The position numbers were made by a program, and so were the translations under genes. The notes below the pieces were generated by a model. It searched no databases, had not been told where the DNA came from, and was given only the letters and a program-made list of their open reading frames with translations. A DNA stretch of 25,300 nucleotides from Bacillota bacterium (lineage in GTDB: Bacteria; Bacillota; Clostridia; Saccharofermentanales; DTU023), in assembly GCA_023388605.1 (NCBI GenBank), contig JAEWFX010000036.1:1-25300 (forward strand), in the 5' to 3' direction. How positions within the stretch are numbered: the first letter of the stretch is position 1; each line of letters begins with the position of its first letter. Positions 8,281-17,578 of this stretch are shown piece after piece.

Positions 8281-8355
8281 CCTTGAAATTATTGATCGAG
8301 ATTATTTTAACATAGAGAACAGATGCTAGAAGTGAAAAGTTTGATTTGGCACATA

Positions 8356-9162
8356 TCACGCCACGATATAGTGGAGATAGATAACTGCAGCATTAAAAGA
8401 AATTAACAATACTAAAAATATTATGTCGCTTAATCGCAAACGAAGAATATGCAGTTTAGTACGTCCTTCACCGCCCCGATAGCAACGAGCCTCCATGGCT
8501 TGGGCTAATTCATCAGCACGACGTAGAGCACTGATGAACAACGGCACCAGTATCGTCACAAATCCCCTCGCTTTTTGTAAAAAACTACCCGTATCATAAT
8601 CTGCTCCACGCGAACTCTGTGCCTTCATAATCTTATCTGTCTCCTCCATCAAAGTCGGCACGAAACGCAAGGCGATCGAGGTCATCATCGCGATCTCGTG
8701 AGCAGGAAAACCAAAACGCGACAAGGGCTTCATCATGCGCTCCAGAGCATCTGAGAGATGCATGGGCGTGGTGGTAAGCGTCAACAGTAAGGTAGTCGCC
8801 ACGACGATCAAGACGAGACGCATGGCCATGACCGAGGCATTGAGCAGACCTTGATCAGTGATAGTCAGACGCCAGATGTGGATCAAAACCTTGCCCTCAC
8901 CCTGAAACAAGTTGAGTACAAAAGCGAAAATAGTGATGAAAAAAACTGGCTTGATACTCTGTAAAATAGGTTTTGCAGGTATCTTCGTAGCCAAACTCAA
9001 AATTAACACACCCGCGATCAATACCAGAATAGGTTGCCATTCCCTCACTGCTAAAATTCCCACCATGGAGATGATCACAGATAGAAATTTAATGCGAGGA
9101 TCTAGACGATGGATAACTGAATTGCCAGGATAGTACTTACCCAGTACAAATTTTTCGCTCAT
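8356..9162 (-). CDS. ecfT: ECF transporter transmembrane subunit EcfT
   Basis: This is the scaffold of energy-coupling-factor vitamin and metal importers, linking the ATPase pair to exchangeable substrate-binding S subunits. The 268-residue protein has about five to six membrane segments. It begins with the usual amphipathic LGKYYPGNSVIHRLDPRIK, and its two coupling-helix motifs are AQSSRG (171-176) and AMEARCYRGGEGRT (from about 212). Its ATG overlaps the stop of the fused ATPase gene in ATGA, with a GAGGAGG site inside that gene's end. No S subunit is adjacent, so the module is likely shared by S components encoded elsewhere (group II ECF). Downstream, truA is displaced by the cutC-mgl block. 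Confidence 0.95.
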   Translation of the reverse strand: MSEKFVLGKYYPGNSVIHRLDPRIKFLSVIISMVGILAVREWQPILVLIAGVLILSLATKIPAKPILQSIKPVFFITIFAFVLNLFQGEGKVLIHIWRLTITDQGLLNASVMAMRLVLIVVATTLLLTLTTTPMHLSDALERMMKPLSRFGFPAHEIAMMTSIALRFVPTLMEETDKIMKAQSSRGADYDTGSFLQKARGFVTILVPLFISALRRADELAQAMEARCYRGGEGRTKLHILRLRLSDIIFLVLLISFNAAVIYLHYIVA

Positions 9163-10976
9163 CTTGTCTCCTCCTCTGTACTGGTAATTCTTCTTACATC
9201 ACTAGGTTTGTCCTCAGATCCTGTCTGAAAACACGCAGTCAGGTTCCCGCGGAGTAAGTTGACTAGGTCAGCTTGACGGAAGACTGTATACGGTATCATT
9301 TGACGTTGCACTAGATAATTAGCGTAAGCAGTGATAGCTGGTACTGTTAACTTCGCCTTCTTCAACAAGTCTTGATCGCTGAAGATCTGTTCAGGTGTAC
9401 CATCTGCCACTATTTTGCCGCGATTGAGGACGACAATGCGATCTGCTAATTCTGCGGCATCCTCCATATTATGAGTGACTAGAACAATGGTTTTGCCGCG
9501 GTTTTTCAAAGTTTTTAAGTAACCTAGTATCTCTCGACGTCCCACAGGATCAAGACCAGCAGCAGGTTCGTCTAAAACTAAAACATCTGGATTCATCGAT
9601 AGTACACCAGCGATTGCTACACGACGTTTTTGACCACCAGACAAATCGAAGGGCGAACGATCTAATAAGTTTTCATCGATACCAGTATCGGCAGCTGCAC
9701 TGAGTACAGCTTGTTTGATCTCATCTTCAGTCATACCGAGTTGCTTCGGTCCGTAGGCTATATCGAGATAGACACTCTCTTCAAATAGTTGATATTCGGG
9801 ATACTGAAAAAGTAGACCCACATGTTTGCGGATCTGTTTGATATCTTTCTTCTCTTTGACGAAGAGATCACATACTTTAACGGATCCAGTTTGTGGGATC
9901 ATCAAGCCATTGAAGTGGGTTATCAAGGTAGACTTGCCAGAACCCGAATGGCCCACCAACGCGACAAACTCACCTCTACGTATGGTTAAATCTATATCAG
10001 TTAAGGCTTGGAAGGCATTGGGTGAACCTTGTCCATAGGTATGACTCAGACCACTGATCTCCATGATGATTGGAGCTTGTGAATTTGGCTGTACAGAAGC
10101 CTCATCTAACTTGTAGTCAGAGTTTTTGACTTGCAAACTCTGTAAGGCATCAGTCACTTCATCGTAGGTAAAAGGACGACTGCCTGTACCAGTAAAAAAT
10201 TGTGGTGCTAGATCATGTAAAACTGCCAGATGTGCTGGTATCTCTAAACCTGCTGCCAACAATTGCTCAGGCTGAGTGAAAATTTCACGCGGAGTACCAC
10301 TGTTGACTATCTCACCTTCAGACATCACATAGACATAATCTGCTTGCATGGCTGCTTGCATGTCATGAGTGATCTCTACTACAGTAATCCCCTGCTCTTC
10401 ACGTAATTTTGTGACAAGGTCCATGAATTCTCGTGCACTGGCAGGATCTAGCATCGAGGTTGACTCATCGAGGATCATGCACTGCGGCTTCATCGCCAAA
10501 ATGCCTGCTATAGCTAGCTTTTGTTTCTGACCACCTGACAATTGAGTCGGTGCTTGCTCACGATAATCTTCTAAGCCCACAGCTATCAGCGAACTATCGA
10601 TTAAATCAGGCAGCTCCGAACTCGGAACCCCTAAGTTCTCTGGTCCAAAAGCCACATCTTCTTCGACAGTCGTACCCACTATCTGATTGTCAGGGTTCTG
10701 GAAAACCATGCCACAACGTCGACGAATATCGATTACTTGTTCGGGATCATCTGAACAAAAACCTGCTACAACTACGGATCCGCTACTAGGCAAAAGCAGT
10801 GCATTTATCAGTTTAGCTACAGTAGACTTGCCAGAACCATTGCGACCGAGAATGACGACATGCTGTCCGGGATGAACAGTTATGGATGTATTCTGCACTG
10901 CCAGTACATCAGCTTGTGCAGGGACATGATAAGCAAAACAAACTTGCTTGAGATCGATTATATTTTTATGAGTCAA
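9159..10976 (-). CDS. ecfA: Fused ECF transporter ATPase (EcfA1-EcfA2 in one polypeptide)
   Basis: Two ABC domains that are separate proteins in most Firmicutes are joined in 605 residues. Domain 1 has GRNGSGKST (44-52), the Q-loop region VFQNPDNQIVGTTVEEDVAF, LSGGQKQKL (from 146) and ILDESTSMLDP. This is EcfA1-like. A linker of about 60 residues (about 245-305) precedes domain 2, which has GHSGSGKST (342-350), LFQYPEYQLFEESVYLDIAYGP, LSGGQKRRVAIAG (from 445) and LDEPAAGLDP. This is EcfA2-like. A tail of about 60 residues follows. Both sites look catalytically complete. The start is a TTG at 10976 with AAAGGG eight bases upstream; no ATG fits the beginning of the domain. Confidence 0.93.
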   Translation of the reverse strand: MTHKNIIDLKQVCFAYHVPAQADVLAVQNTSITVHPGQHVVILGRNGSGKSTVAKLINALLLPSSGSVVVAGFCSDDPEQVIDIRRRCGMVFQNPDNQIVGTTVEEDVAFGPENLGVPSSELPDLIDSSLIAVGLEDYREQAPTQLSGGQKQKLAIAGILAMKPQCMILDESTSMLDPASAREFMDLVTKLREEQGITVVEITHDMQAAMQADYVYVMSEGEIVNSGTPREIFTQPEQLLAAGLEIPAHLAVLHDLAPQFFTGTGSRPFTYDEVTDALQSLQVKNSDYKLDEASVQPNSQAPIIMEISGLSHTYGQGSPNAFQALTDIDLTIRRGEFVALVGHSGSGKSTLITHFNGLMIPQTGSVKVCDLFVKEKKDIKQIRKHVGLLFQYPEYQLFEESVYLDIAYGPKQLGMTEDEIKQAVLSAAADTGIDENLLDRSPFDLSGGQKRRVAIAGVLSMNPDVLVLDEPAAGLDPVGRREILGYLKTLKNRGKTIVLVTHNMEDAAELADRIVVLNRGKIVADGTPEQIFSDQDLLKKAKLTVPAITAYANYLVQRQMIPYTVFRQADLVNLLRGNLTACFQTGSEDKPSDVRRITSTEEETR

Positions 10977-11008
10977 CGTTAAGCCCTTTATCTACGCAAA
11001 TTTACTAT

Positions 11009-11036
11009 ATTATATCAATACATAAAATTTTTTCAG
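11009..11036 (-). promoter_or_regulatory. Probable promoter of the ecfA-ecfT genes
   Basis: On the minus strand a CTGAAA (-35, 11036-11031; four of six consensus) is separated by 16 bases from a perfect TATAAT (-10, 11014-11009). It lies just after the fucose operon terminator and about 33 bases before the ecfA TTG start, so the ECF module appears to be an independent transcription unit. The GATATAAT context is the same as at the rpmJ promoter. Confidence 0.6.
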
Positions 11037-11054
11037 CAGCAGATAACATTTGAT

Positions 11055-11085
11055 AAAAAAAGAGTTGAACTATAGTCCAACTCTC
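11055..11085 (-). terminator. Rho-independent terminator of the fucose operon
   Basis: On the minus strand GAGTTGGAC, loop TATA and GTTCAACTC form a 9-pair stem (one G-U), immediately followed by seven Ts (11061-11055). It lies about 40 bases after the fucU stop codon and is the clearest one-directional terminator in the window. Confidence 0.9.
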
Positions 11086-11121
11086 TCAATAAATTTAACT
11101 ATCTATTGAATGTCAACGAAG

Positions 11122-11556
11122 TTATACCACGCCTTTTTGTAAAATAACATTGGCATAGAGTTGACGTTCACTAGTCGCGATCAAAACATAAGCAGATTTC
11201 GCTTGTTCATAGAAATCAAAGCGATCGATGTGTTGAATAGCCTCAGCACCACGCTCATCATATTGAGCAACAGTGTCTTCGATCTCATCCCAAATCGGTA
11301 CTTCTACCTGATCGCCAGCCACCTTCTGCATCAGACTCACCGGCTTATCTACATAGGTATCTAGCGGCAACAATTTCAAGATAGCCTCTAAGACTTCTAC
11401 TACGCCATTGCCATCGAGATGCACAACATGAGCATCCTTACCTACTGAGTGTATCGGGAAATTCCCATCAGCGATAACTAGGGTGTCTGAATGACCCATC
11501 TCTGCTAAGTACTTTAGCAGAGATGGTGAAATAATTTCTGGAATATTTTTCAGCAT
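11122..11556 (-). CDS. fucU: L-fucose mutarotase
   Basis: It interconverts the alpha and beta anomers of L-fucose so that the isomerase receives usable substrate. The 144-residue protein has the RbsD/FucU fold signature. EMGHSDTLVIADGNFP holds His22 (the catalytic histidine position of the family) and Asp30, and YANVILQKGVV is the typical C-terminus. The acidic ADGNFP form and the length fit FucU rather than RbsD. The start at 11556 begins one base after the TAA of the binding-protein gene, with no good ribosome site of its own, so translation is probably coupled. It is the last gene of the fucose operon. Confidence 0.9.
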   Translation of the reverse strand: MLKNIPEIISPSLLKYLAEMGHSDTLVIADGNFPIHSVGKDAHVVHLDGNGVVEVLEAILKLLPLDTYVDKPVSLMQKVAGDQVEVPIWDEIEDTVAQYDERGAEAIQHIDRFDFYEQAKSAYVLIATSERQLYANVILQKGVV

Positions 11557-11557
11557 A

Positions 11558-12646
11558 TTATTCGTACAGAGCGGGTTTGATCTCAGGATCTTCCATGTTG
11601 CTCTTGTCGTACCATTTAGCACCAGTATCTAGATCTGAAACAGACTCACCCTTGGCTGCTTTAACTGCCAGAGTAACAGCTTGGTAACCGATCTGTACGG
11701 GATCCTGGGTGACAGAACCTTGAAGGATACCATCACGGATAGCGGTCAATTGTTTAGCACCTGCATCGAATCCAACACCGATGACTTTGTCAGCAGCGAG
11801 GACGTTGCGGCCTTCGTTAGCGGTGATGATAACGTTAGCTGCGAATTCGTTTGAACCGTAGATGCAGATCAGGTCAGGTTTGTCTAAGAGTGCACCAGCG
11901 ACAGCAGCACCGTCAGTGTCTTTGACTTCTGCGGGGATGGCGACATCGATGATGACTTTAGCATTGGGATTGGCCTTAGCATATGCGTCATGACCTTCAA
12001 CACTAACTTTGTCAGCGCCGATCAACTCGACCATCTTATCTACGAAACCTTTGGTACGAGAGATGATGGATTGAGAGTTGTTCTCTTGAGCGACTACACC
12101 GATACGAGCGGTATCAGTAGCGGAAGCCAAGCGATCTTTGATCAGTTCATAGGTATGCTCAGCAGCTAGTGCACCAGCAGCAGCGTTGTCTGTAGCGGCT
12201 GTAGCTTTAACTGCACCTTCGGGAGCTCCCGGAACACCTGAGTCAAAACCGATGATGGGGATGTTGTTCTCTTGAGCCTTCTTGATAGCATCTAATTGAG
12301 CATCAGTTGAGAGAGCGGCCAAGCAGATAGCTGCTGGTTTTTTCTCGATAGCGGCATTCAAGAACTCTGTTTGTTGAGCGATAGCACTCTCATTGTCAGG
12401 ACCTTGGAATGTCATGGTGACGCCGAGCTCGTTGGCAGCTTTTTCAGCACCCTCGTTGACTGCTTTCCAGAATTGATGTTGGAAACCTTTGGCGACAACT
12501 TCGACGTGCATGCCAGCTTCAGTGCTAGTAGCTTCATTAGTTCCTGCTGTTTGCTCAGGAGTCTTGTCTTTCTTGCCACAGCTTACTAGAGCTATGCAGA
12601 ACATGGCGACTAAAGCCAATGCTAATAATTTTTTTGCGGATTTCAC
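11558..12646 (-). CDS. Sugar ABC transporter substrate-binding lipoprotein (probably L-fucose)
   Basis: The 362-residue RbsB-like periplasmic-binding-protein-I family member has a signal peptide ending in lipobox LVSC (Cys23). An acidic Thr/Glu linker follows, and the domain begins at about 48 with VEVVAKGFQHQFWKAVNEG. ATDNAAAGALAAEHT and VGVGFDAGAKQL are typical of the family. Substrate is inferred from the surrounding fucK-fucI-fucA-fucU genes, not from the pocket. The start is GTG (12646-12644) behind GGAGGG, overlapping the permease stop in GTGA. Unlike mglBAC, the binding-protein gene here comes after the permease and before the mutarotase. Confidence 0.88.
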   Translation of the reverse strand: MKSAKKLLALALVAMFCIALVSCGKKDKTPEQTAGTNEATSTEAGMHVEVVAKGFQHQFWKAVNEGAEKAANELGVTMTFQGPDNESAIAQQTEFLNAAIEKKPAAICLAALSTDAQLDAIKKAQENNIPIIGFDSGVPGAPEGAVKATAATDNAAAGALAAEHTYELIKDRLASATDTARIGVVAQENNSQSIISRTKGFVDKMVELIGADKVSVEGHDAYAKANPNAKVIIDVAIPAEVKDTDGAAVAGALLDKPDLICIYGSNEFAANVIITANEGRNVLAADKVIGVGFDAGAKQLTAIRDGILQGSVTQDPVQIGYQAVTLAVKAAKGESVSDLDTGAKWYDKSNMEDPEIKPALYE

Positions 12647-13629
12647 GATACCCTCCTATTTTTACTACGATTTATAATGTCCACAAAGACAGCTATGATC
12701 AGGATAATACCTGTAATAAAGAGCTGCCAATGCGGTTGGACACCTAGATACGGGAAGCCGATCTTCAATACAGTCATGATGAAGACACCGATGATGGTTC
12801 CCACAATTGAAGCTGTACCACCTGCCAATGAAGTACCACCGATAACTACGCCAGCGATTGCGTCTAACTCAAAACCATTACCAGTGTTGGGCTGAGCAGC
12901 GATGAAAACACCGACATAAGCTAGACCAGCCAGACCAGCGAACAGACCACTGATCACATAGGCGATGGTTTCATAGCGTTTGACATCTACACCAGATAAG
13001 CGAGTGGCTTCTTTGTTAGAGCCGATGGCTAAGATGTAACGACCTACTTTCATCTTGCGTAAAATTAAAGTCATCACGGCGACTAATAAGGCTAAGAGAA
13101 TGAATCCTGTCGGGAAATTCTTCGGCAAAAAGCCTTCTCTAGTCGTCATGAAGATCTCTCTGAACCAAGCACCATCCATATCACCTTGTGGGAAGTTAAT
13201 AGTACGTGTAGCAGAGACAATCGAACCCAGACCACGGGAGACCATCATCATACCGAGAGTGGCGATGAAGGCTGGTAATTTAAGATGGGCTATCAAGATA
13301 CCATTCATCAGACCAAATAGCAGTCCGACCAATAATATAACTGGTATGATCACGTAAAAACTTAGCCCATAATTTTCCCATAGCGTACCACCGATCAAGG
13401 CAGCACAGATCGCTACAGTACCGATGGATAAATCGATACCACCTGTCGCGATGACGAAGGTTACACCGATGGCCATGAAGGCGATGTAGTAGGCTGATTT
13501 CGATACATTGATGAAAGTCTGAATGCTAAAGAATTGTGAGGTCATCACTGAAAACGCCAGACAGATCAACACCAATGCTAAGGTGACAATCAACTGTTGA
13601 TTTGCCAGTACTTTTTTAAATCTATTCAT
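12643..13629 (-). CDS. Sugar ABC transporter permease (RbsC-like, fucose operon)
   Basis: The 328-residue integral membrane protein of the BPD_transp_2 family has about eight to ten hydrophobic segments. The motifs TGGIDLSIGTVAICAALIGG (about 62-81) and LAIGSNKEATRLSGVDVKR (coupling loop) identify it. It pairs with the ATPase gene ten bases upstream and the binding-protein gene overlapping downstream. The ATG at 13629 follows TAGGAG. Its last codons double as the ribosome binding site for the binding-protein gene. Confidence 0.92.
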   Translation of the reverse strand: MNRFKKVLANQQLIVTLALVLICLAFSVMTSQFFSIQTFINVSKSAYYIAFMAIGVTFVIATGGIDLSIGTVAICAALIGGTLWENYGLSFYVIIPVILLVGLLFGLMNGILIAHLKLPAFIATLGMMMVSRGLGSIVSATRTINFPQGDMDGAWFREIFMTTREGFLPKNFPTGFILLALLVAVMTLILRKMKVGRYILAIGSNKEATRLSGVDVKRYETIAYVISGLFAGLAGLAYVGVFIAAQPNTGNGFELDAIAGVVIGGTSLAGGTASIVGTIIGVFIMTVLKIGFPYLGVQPHWQLFITGIILIIAVFVDIINRSKNRRVS

Positions 13630-13638
13630 AACAATCTC

Positions 13639-15138
13639 CTAAGGCGTACTTCTATCAGTTGCCGCCTGCATAATCTTTTCTTGAGTAGCACCCTCGATGG
13701 GTAATTCTGCCGTCATTCTGCCTTCGCACATAACGATGATGCGATCACTCATACGCAGAATCTCCGTAAGTTCTGAAGAGACCATGATGATGGATTTTCC
13801 CTGTTCTGCTAGCTCCGTCATCAAATTGTATATTTCACTCTTTGCACCGACATCGATACCGCGGGTAGGTTCATCGAAGATCAAGATATCGCTGTCACAG
13901 ATCAACCATTTAGCGATAATCACTTTCTGTTGGTTACCTCCAGATAAATTGCGTATATATTGTTCGACTGAGGGTGTCTTAATACGCAACAGATCGACGT
14001 ACTCATTAGCACGTTTTACAGCCTTTTGATCTGCGATCAAATGGTTCTGCATAAATTGATCGATGGAGGAAATCATCATGTTATCACGTACAGTCTGATC
14101 GACGATTAGTCCGAAACGCTTACGATCTTCAGATAGATAACCGATACCGTTTTTGACTGCATCCATGGGAGAATTGATTTCTACTTTCTTGCCATGAATA
14201 TACACTTCACCTGAATCTTTCTTATCCGCACCGAATATCAAGCGCGCTAATTCGGTACGACCTGCACCCATCAGACCAGAAAAACCGATGATCTCTCCAC
14301 GTCTGAGCTTGAAGCTAACATCTTTGACCGCTTTGCCACGCGACATATTTTTAACTTCTAGAACTACTTCACTATCAGCTGGCACAGTCGAGAATTCCTT
14401 AGGCTTCTCTAAGATGACACGACCTACCATCATGTTGATAATTTCATCTTTGGTAGTCTTGGCGGTCTCTACAGTACCGATATATTCACCATCACGCATG
14501 ACGGTTACTCGATCAGAGATACGCTTGATCTCATCCATACGGTGGGAGATATAGACAATGCCTTTCCCCTGATTCCTCAGATCATCGATAACTTTGAAGA
14601 GCTCCTCGATCTCTGAGTCAGTCAATGCTGCCGTAGGTTCGTCAAAGACGATCAACTTAGCATCAGAAGAAATAACCTTGGCGATCTCTACCATCTGCTG
14701 TTTACCGACAGTTAGATTACCTATGGTTTCTTCTGGATCGATATTGATGTTGAGCAGCTCAAATAACTTTGCTGCTTCTTTATTCATCTTATTATCGTCG
14801 ATGAAGACACCTTTTTTGAATTCTTTACCGATGAATAAATTCTGAGCTACGGTCAAATCAGCCATCATATTCAACTCTTGGTGTACGATAGCGATACCAG
14901 CCATTTGGGAGTCATGTGGAGAATGATACTCCACTTCCTCACCAAAGTAGGTAATGGTACCAGCATCTTTAGAATAGATACCGGTCATTATCTTCATCAG
15001 CGTGGATTTACCAGCACCGTTCTCACCCATCAGAGCGAGCACCTCTCCACTTCTGACTTCTAGCTCTACATTCTTCAAAGCTTTGACAGAGGCGAAAGAT
15101 TTATCGATGCCTTGCATTTTTAAAATGACTTCTTTCAT
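13639..15138 (-). CDS. Sugar ABC transporter ATPase (RbsA-like, fucose operon)
   Basis: The 499-residue double-ABC protein has Walker A GENGAGKST near residue 39, LTVGKQQMVEIAK and FDEPTAAL in the first half. The second half has a degenerate P-loop region (GFSGLMGAGRTE) with intact LSGGNQQKVIIAKWL and DEPTRGIDVGA. It is a paralogue of mglA in the same window. The start ATG at 15138 has GAGGAAG five bases upstream and directly follows the fucA stop. Fucose as substrate is inferred from context. Confidence 0.93.
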   Translation of the reverse strand: MKEVILKMQGIDKSFASVKALKNVELEVRSGEVLALMGENGAGKSTLMKIMTGIYSKDAGTITYFGEEVEYHSPHDSQMAGIAIVHQELNMMADLTVAQNLFIGKEFKKGVFIDDNKMNKEAAKLFELLNINIDPEETIGNLTVGKQQMVEIAKVISSDAKLIVFDEPTAALTDSEIEELFKVIDDLRNQGKGIVYISHRMDEIKRISDRVTVMRDGEYIGTVETAKTTKDEIINMMVGRVILEKPKEFSTVPADSEVVLEVKNMSRGKAVKDVSFKLRRGEIIGFSGLMGAGRTELARLIFGADKKDSGEVYIHGKKVEINSPMDAVKNGIGYLSEDRKRFGLIVDQTVRDNMMISSIDQFMQNHLIADQKAVKRANEYVDLLRIKTPSVEQYIRNLSGGNQQKVIIAKWLICDSDILIFDEPTRGIDVGAKSEIYNLMTELAEQGKSIIMVSSELTEILRMSDRIIVMCEGRMTAELPIEGATQEKIMQAATDRSTP

Positions 15139-15147
15139 CGTCTTCCT

Positions 15148-15789
15148 CTACACTTGCCCGTAAGTTTGGAATTTTTGAGCCATCAACTCCATCTCCTGAT
15201 CGGAGAGGATGACAGGTTTACCTACTGAGAGTGCTGCCACATGAATCTGTGCACAATATTCAAGTTCTTCTATGATGTTGAAGGCATTTGCTAAATCTTT
15301 GCTACCAGCCAGAATGCCATGATTGGCGAGAATAACTGCTTTGCGATCCTTCATCGCCTCATAAGCATTGACTGCTAATTCATGTGTTCCAAAGGTAGCG
15401 TATTCTGCACAACGGACATCCTTACCTGCCACTGCCACCATGTAATGACTGGCAGGCAAACTCTGATTGAGCACGGCTAAGACCGTGAGGTAAACAGTGT
15501 GAGCATGCACAACCGCTGTGATATCTGAGCGGTGTTTGTACTGCAAGAGGTGCATCTCCCACTCACTAGAGGGTTTGCGTTTACCCTCCACTACTTCACC
15601 ATCTAGATTCATGATCACGATGTCTTCAGGTTGAATATCATAAAAGGGGATGCCTGAAGGTGTGATCGCCATCAGTTTGGACTCTGGATCGAATACGCTG
15701 AGATTACCACCTGTACCTTTAGTCAGATTGGTATCGATCAAACGCTTACCGTACTCGATCAGTTCATATCGTTGTTGTTCCATCAACAT
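15148..15789 (-). CDS. fucA: L-fuculose-1-phosphate aldolase
   Basis: It splits L-fuculose 1-phosphate into dihydroxyacetone phosphate and L-lactaldehyde. The 213-residue class II aldolase/adducin family protein has GTGGNLSV (phosphate-binding), KPSSEWEMH with the catalytic Glu76, HAH (zinc ligands His95 and His97) and ANHG (His157). These match E. coli FucA Glu73, His92, His94 and His155. I chose the ATG at 15789 because GAGGTG lies five bases upstream, just after the fucI stop; an ATG at 15783 is the alternative. Lactaldehyde would need a reductase or dehydrogenase not found here. Confidence 0.92.
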   Translation of the reverse strand: MLMEQQRYELIEYGKRLIDTNLTKGTGGNLSVFDPESKLMAITPSGIPFYDIQPEDIVIMNLDGEVVEGKRKPSSEWEMHLLQYKHRSDITAVVHAHTVYLTVLAVLNQSLPASHYMVAVAGKDVRCAEYATFGTHELAVNAYEAMKDRKAVILANHGILAGSKDLANAFNIIEELEYCAQIHVAALSVGKPVILSDQEMELMAQKFQTYGQV

Positions 15790-15799
15790 ATATTCACCT

Positions 15800-17578
15800 C
15801 TATTTGTACAATGGTCCATAATTGGAGCAAGCACGATAGTCTTGACCTTCTAGATCTTTGGTACCGAAAGCATTGAAGGCATGCGGACGGAAAATACGAT
15901 CTGAGGGGATATTGTGGAAAGCTACGGGAATGCGCAGCATAGATGCTAAGGTCAGCAGACGATCACCTACATGTCCATAGACTGAAGCACAGTGGTTGGC
16001 ACCCCAGATCGACATGACCTTGTACACGCTGTCAGCTGTTTCGTCGAGGCGAGGAGCAAACCAAGTAGTCGGCCAAGTAGGATCAGTACGTTTGGTCAGT
16101 TTGTCGTGTACATCTTGATCTAACTTGCAAGTATAACCTTCGATTACCTGTAAGGTCGGTCCCTGACCATCAGCTATATTCAGACGGATGATGGTCAACG
16201 GCATCTCCGCCATGGTATCGAATTGTGAAGAGAAACCACCACCACGGAAATATTCATAATTGGCACGGCACCATTTGGTCGCCTCAGCCATATCTTCGAT
16301 ATCTTGGTCGGTGACATCCCACCATTGTTTCATCACATTGTTGCCTTCAGCATCTTTTAGCACGCCTGAACCATCCAGACAGCTAGCACCAGAATTGATC
16401 AAGTGTAGGATACCGTTAGCTGCAAGACCTGTGAGCTCCTTGCCAGTTACACGTTTAACAGACTCTTTGCTCCAGAAAGTACGCACATCGGAGAAGATGG
16501 GTGCAGTGTTGGTGAGCAAGGTACCGAACAACATGGAGATACCGTTCAGAGTGTCATTTTCTGTAGCAAAAGCGATGGGTTGCTTTTTGCCGTTCCAGTC
16601 AAAACTGGATGCTAAGATAGCTTCGGTGAAATCGCCGTTCGGCAACCAGTCAGTCCACATACGTTGACCTTGGAAGCCTCCCGATAGACCATTGCGACCC
16701 ATGGATTCCTCTGACCAACCTAACTCTGCCAAACGTGGGTTGCCCAGCAAGATATCGCGGCAGACCAGAGCGTGTTTTACTACGAAATCCCATTGATCTT
16801 CTTCTTTGATGTAGCGAGATTTGGTGATGATCTCAGGTAGATTCTTACCAGCGTTGGTGTCAAAACCTTCCTTGCAATGTTCACGTACCCATTCACGTGC
16901 ACGTTCGAATTCCTCATGGTCGTAGATACCTAATTCGATACGTCTTAAAATCTCGACCATATCGACGCACTCGGTACGCATTCCCAGGTATTTCTGCATG
17001 AATTCAGCGTCCACCATGGAACCTGCAATACCCATGGATACTGAACCGATATTGACATAAGATTCGTTGCGCATCAGACCGACAGCGATGGCAGCACGAG
17101 CAAATTGTAAAATTTTCGCTTTGACATCTTCAGGCATAGTGCGATCATCAGCATCTTGAACAGATTCACCGTAGATTGAGAAAGCCGGCAGACCACGTTG
17201 TGCATATGCAGACATAACAGCTGCTAGGTATACAGCACCTGGACGCTCTGTACCATTAAATCCCCAAACTGCTTTGATGGTGGTAGGGTTGAGATCCATA
17301 GTCTCTGTACCATAGCACCAGCAAGGAGTGACAGTCAGAGTTGCAACTACGTCATTGGACGAAAAATATGCTTCGCATTGTGCCGCTTCTTTACCGCCAC
17401 CGATGGTGCTTTCAGCGATCAAGCACTGTACAGGCTCACCATCTGGATAACGCAGATTGCTTTCGATCACAGATTTAGCTAATTCTGCCATCTGCATCGT
17501 CTGCTGCTCTAGAGACTCGCGTACTCCTCCCCATCTACCATCGATGGTCGGGCGAATACCTATTTTCGGATATTTCAT
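15800..17578 (-). CDS. fucI: L-fucose isomerase
   Basis: It converts L-fucose to L-fuculose, a manganese-dependent step. The 592-residue protein aligns with E. coli FucI nearly end to end: IGIRPTIDGR at the start, TVTPCWCYGTE, GFNGTERPGAVYLAA, SFDWNGKKQP and EGQDYRACSNYGPLYK at the very end. The metal and catalytic residues are visible as Glu340 in ATEND, Asp364 in FSDVRTFWS and His529 in WGANH, corresponding to Glu337, Asp361 and His528. Its ATG overlaps the kinase stop in ATGA. L-arabinose isomerase activity is known for some homologues, but the operon points to fucose. Confidence 0.96.
   Translation of the reverse strand: MKYPKIGIRPTIDGRWGGVRESLEQQTMQMAELAKSVIESNLRYPDGEPVQCLIAESTIGGGKEAAQCEAYFSSNDVVATLTVTPCWCYGTETMDLNPTTIKAVWGFNGTERPGAVYLAAVMSAYAQRGLPAFSIYGESVQDADDRTMPEDVKAKILQFARAAIAVGLMRNESYVNIGSVSMGIAGSMVDAEFMQKYLGMRTECVDMVEILRRIELGIYDHEEFERAREWVREHCKEGFDTNAGKNLPEIITKSRYIKEEDQWDFVVKHALVCRDILLGNPRLAELGWSEESMGRNGLSGGFQGQRMWTDWLPNGDFTEAILASSFDWNGKKQPIAFATENDTLNGISMLFGTLLTNTAPIFSDVRTFWSKESVKRVTGKELTGLAANGILHLINSGASCLDGSGVLKDAEGNNVMKQWWDVTDQDIEDMAEATKWCRANYEYFRGGGFSSQFDTMAEMPLTIIRLNIADGQGPTLQVIEGYTCKLDQDVHDKLTKRTDPTWPTTWFAPRLDETADSVYKVMSIWGANHCASVYGHVGDRLLTLASMLRIPVAFHNIPSDRIFRPHAFNAFGTKDLEGQDYRACSNYGPLYK

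Noticed and set aside
6072..15032. Mobile-element origin for the 31-base repeat
   Set aside because: It lies within the Walker A coding region of paralogous ATPases, with no inverted ends, transposase or target duplication.
16260..16667. Plus-strand open frame of 135 codons opposite fucI
   Set aside because: fucI matches its family end to end on the other strand, so this is a shadow.
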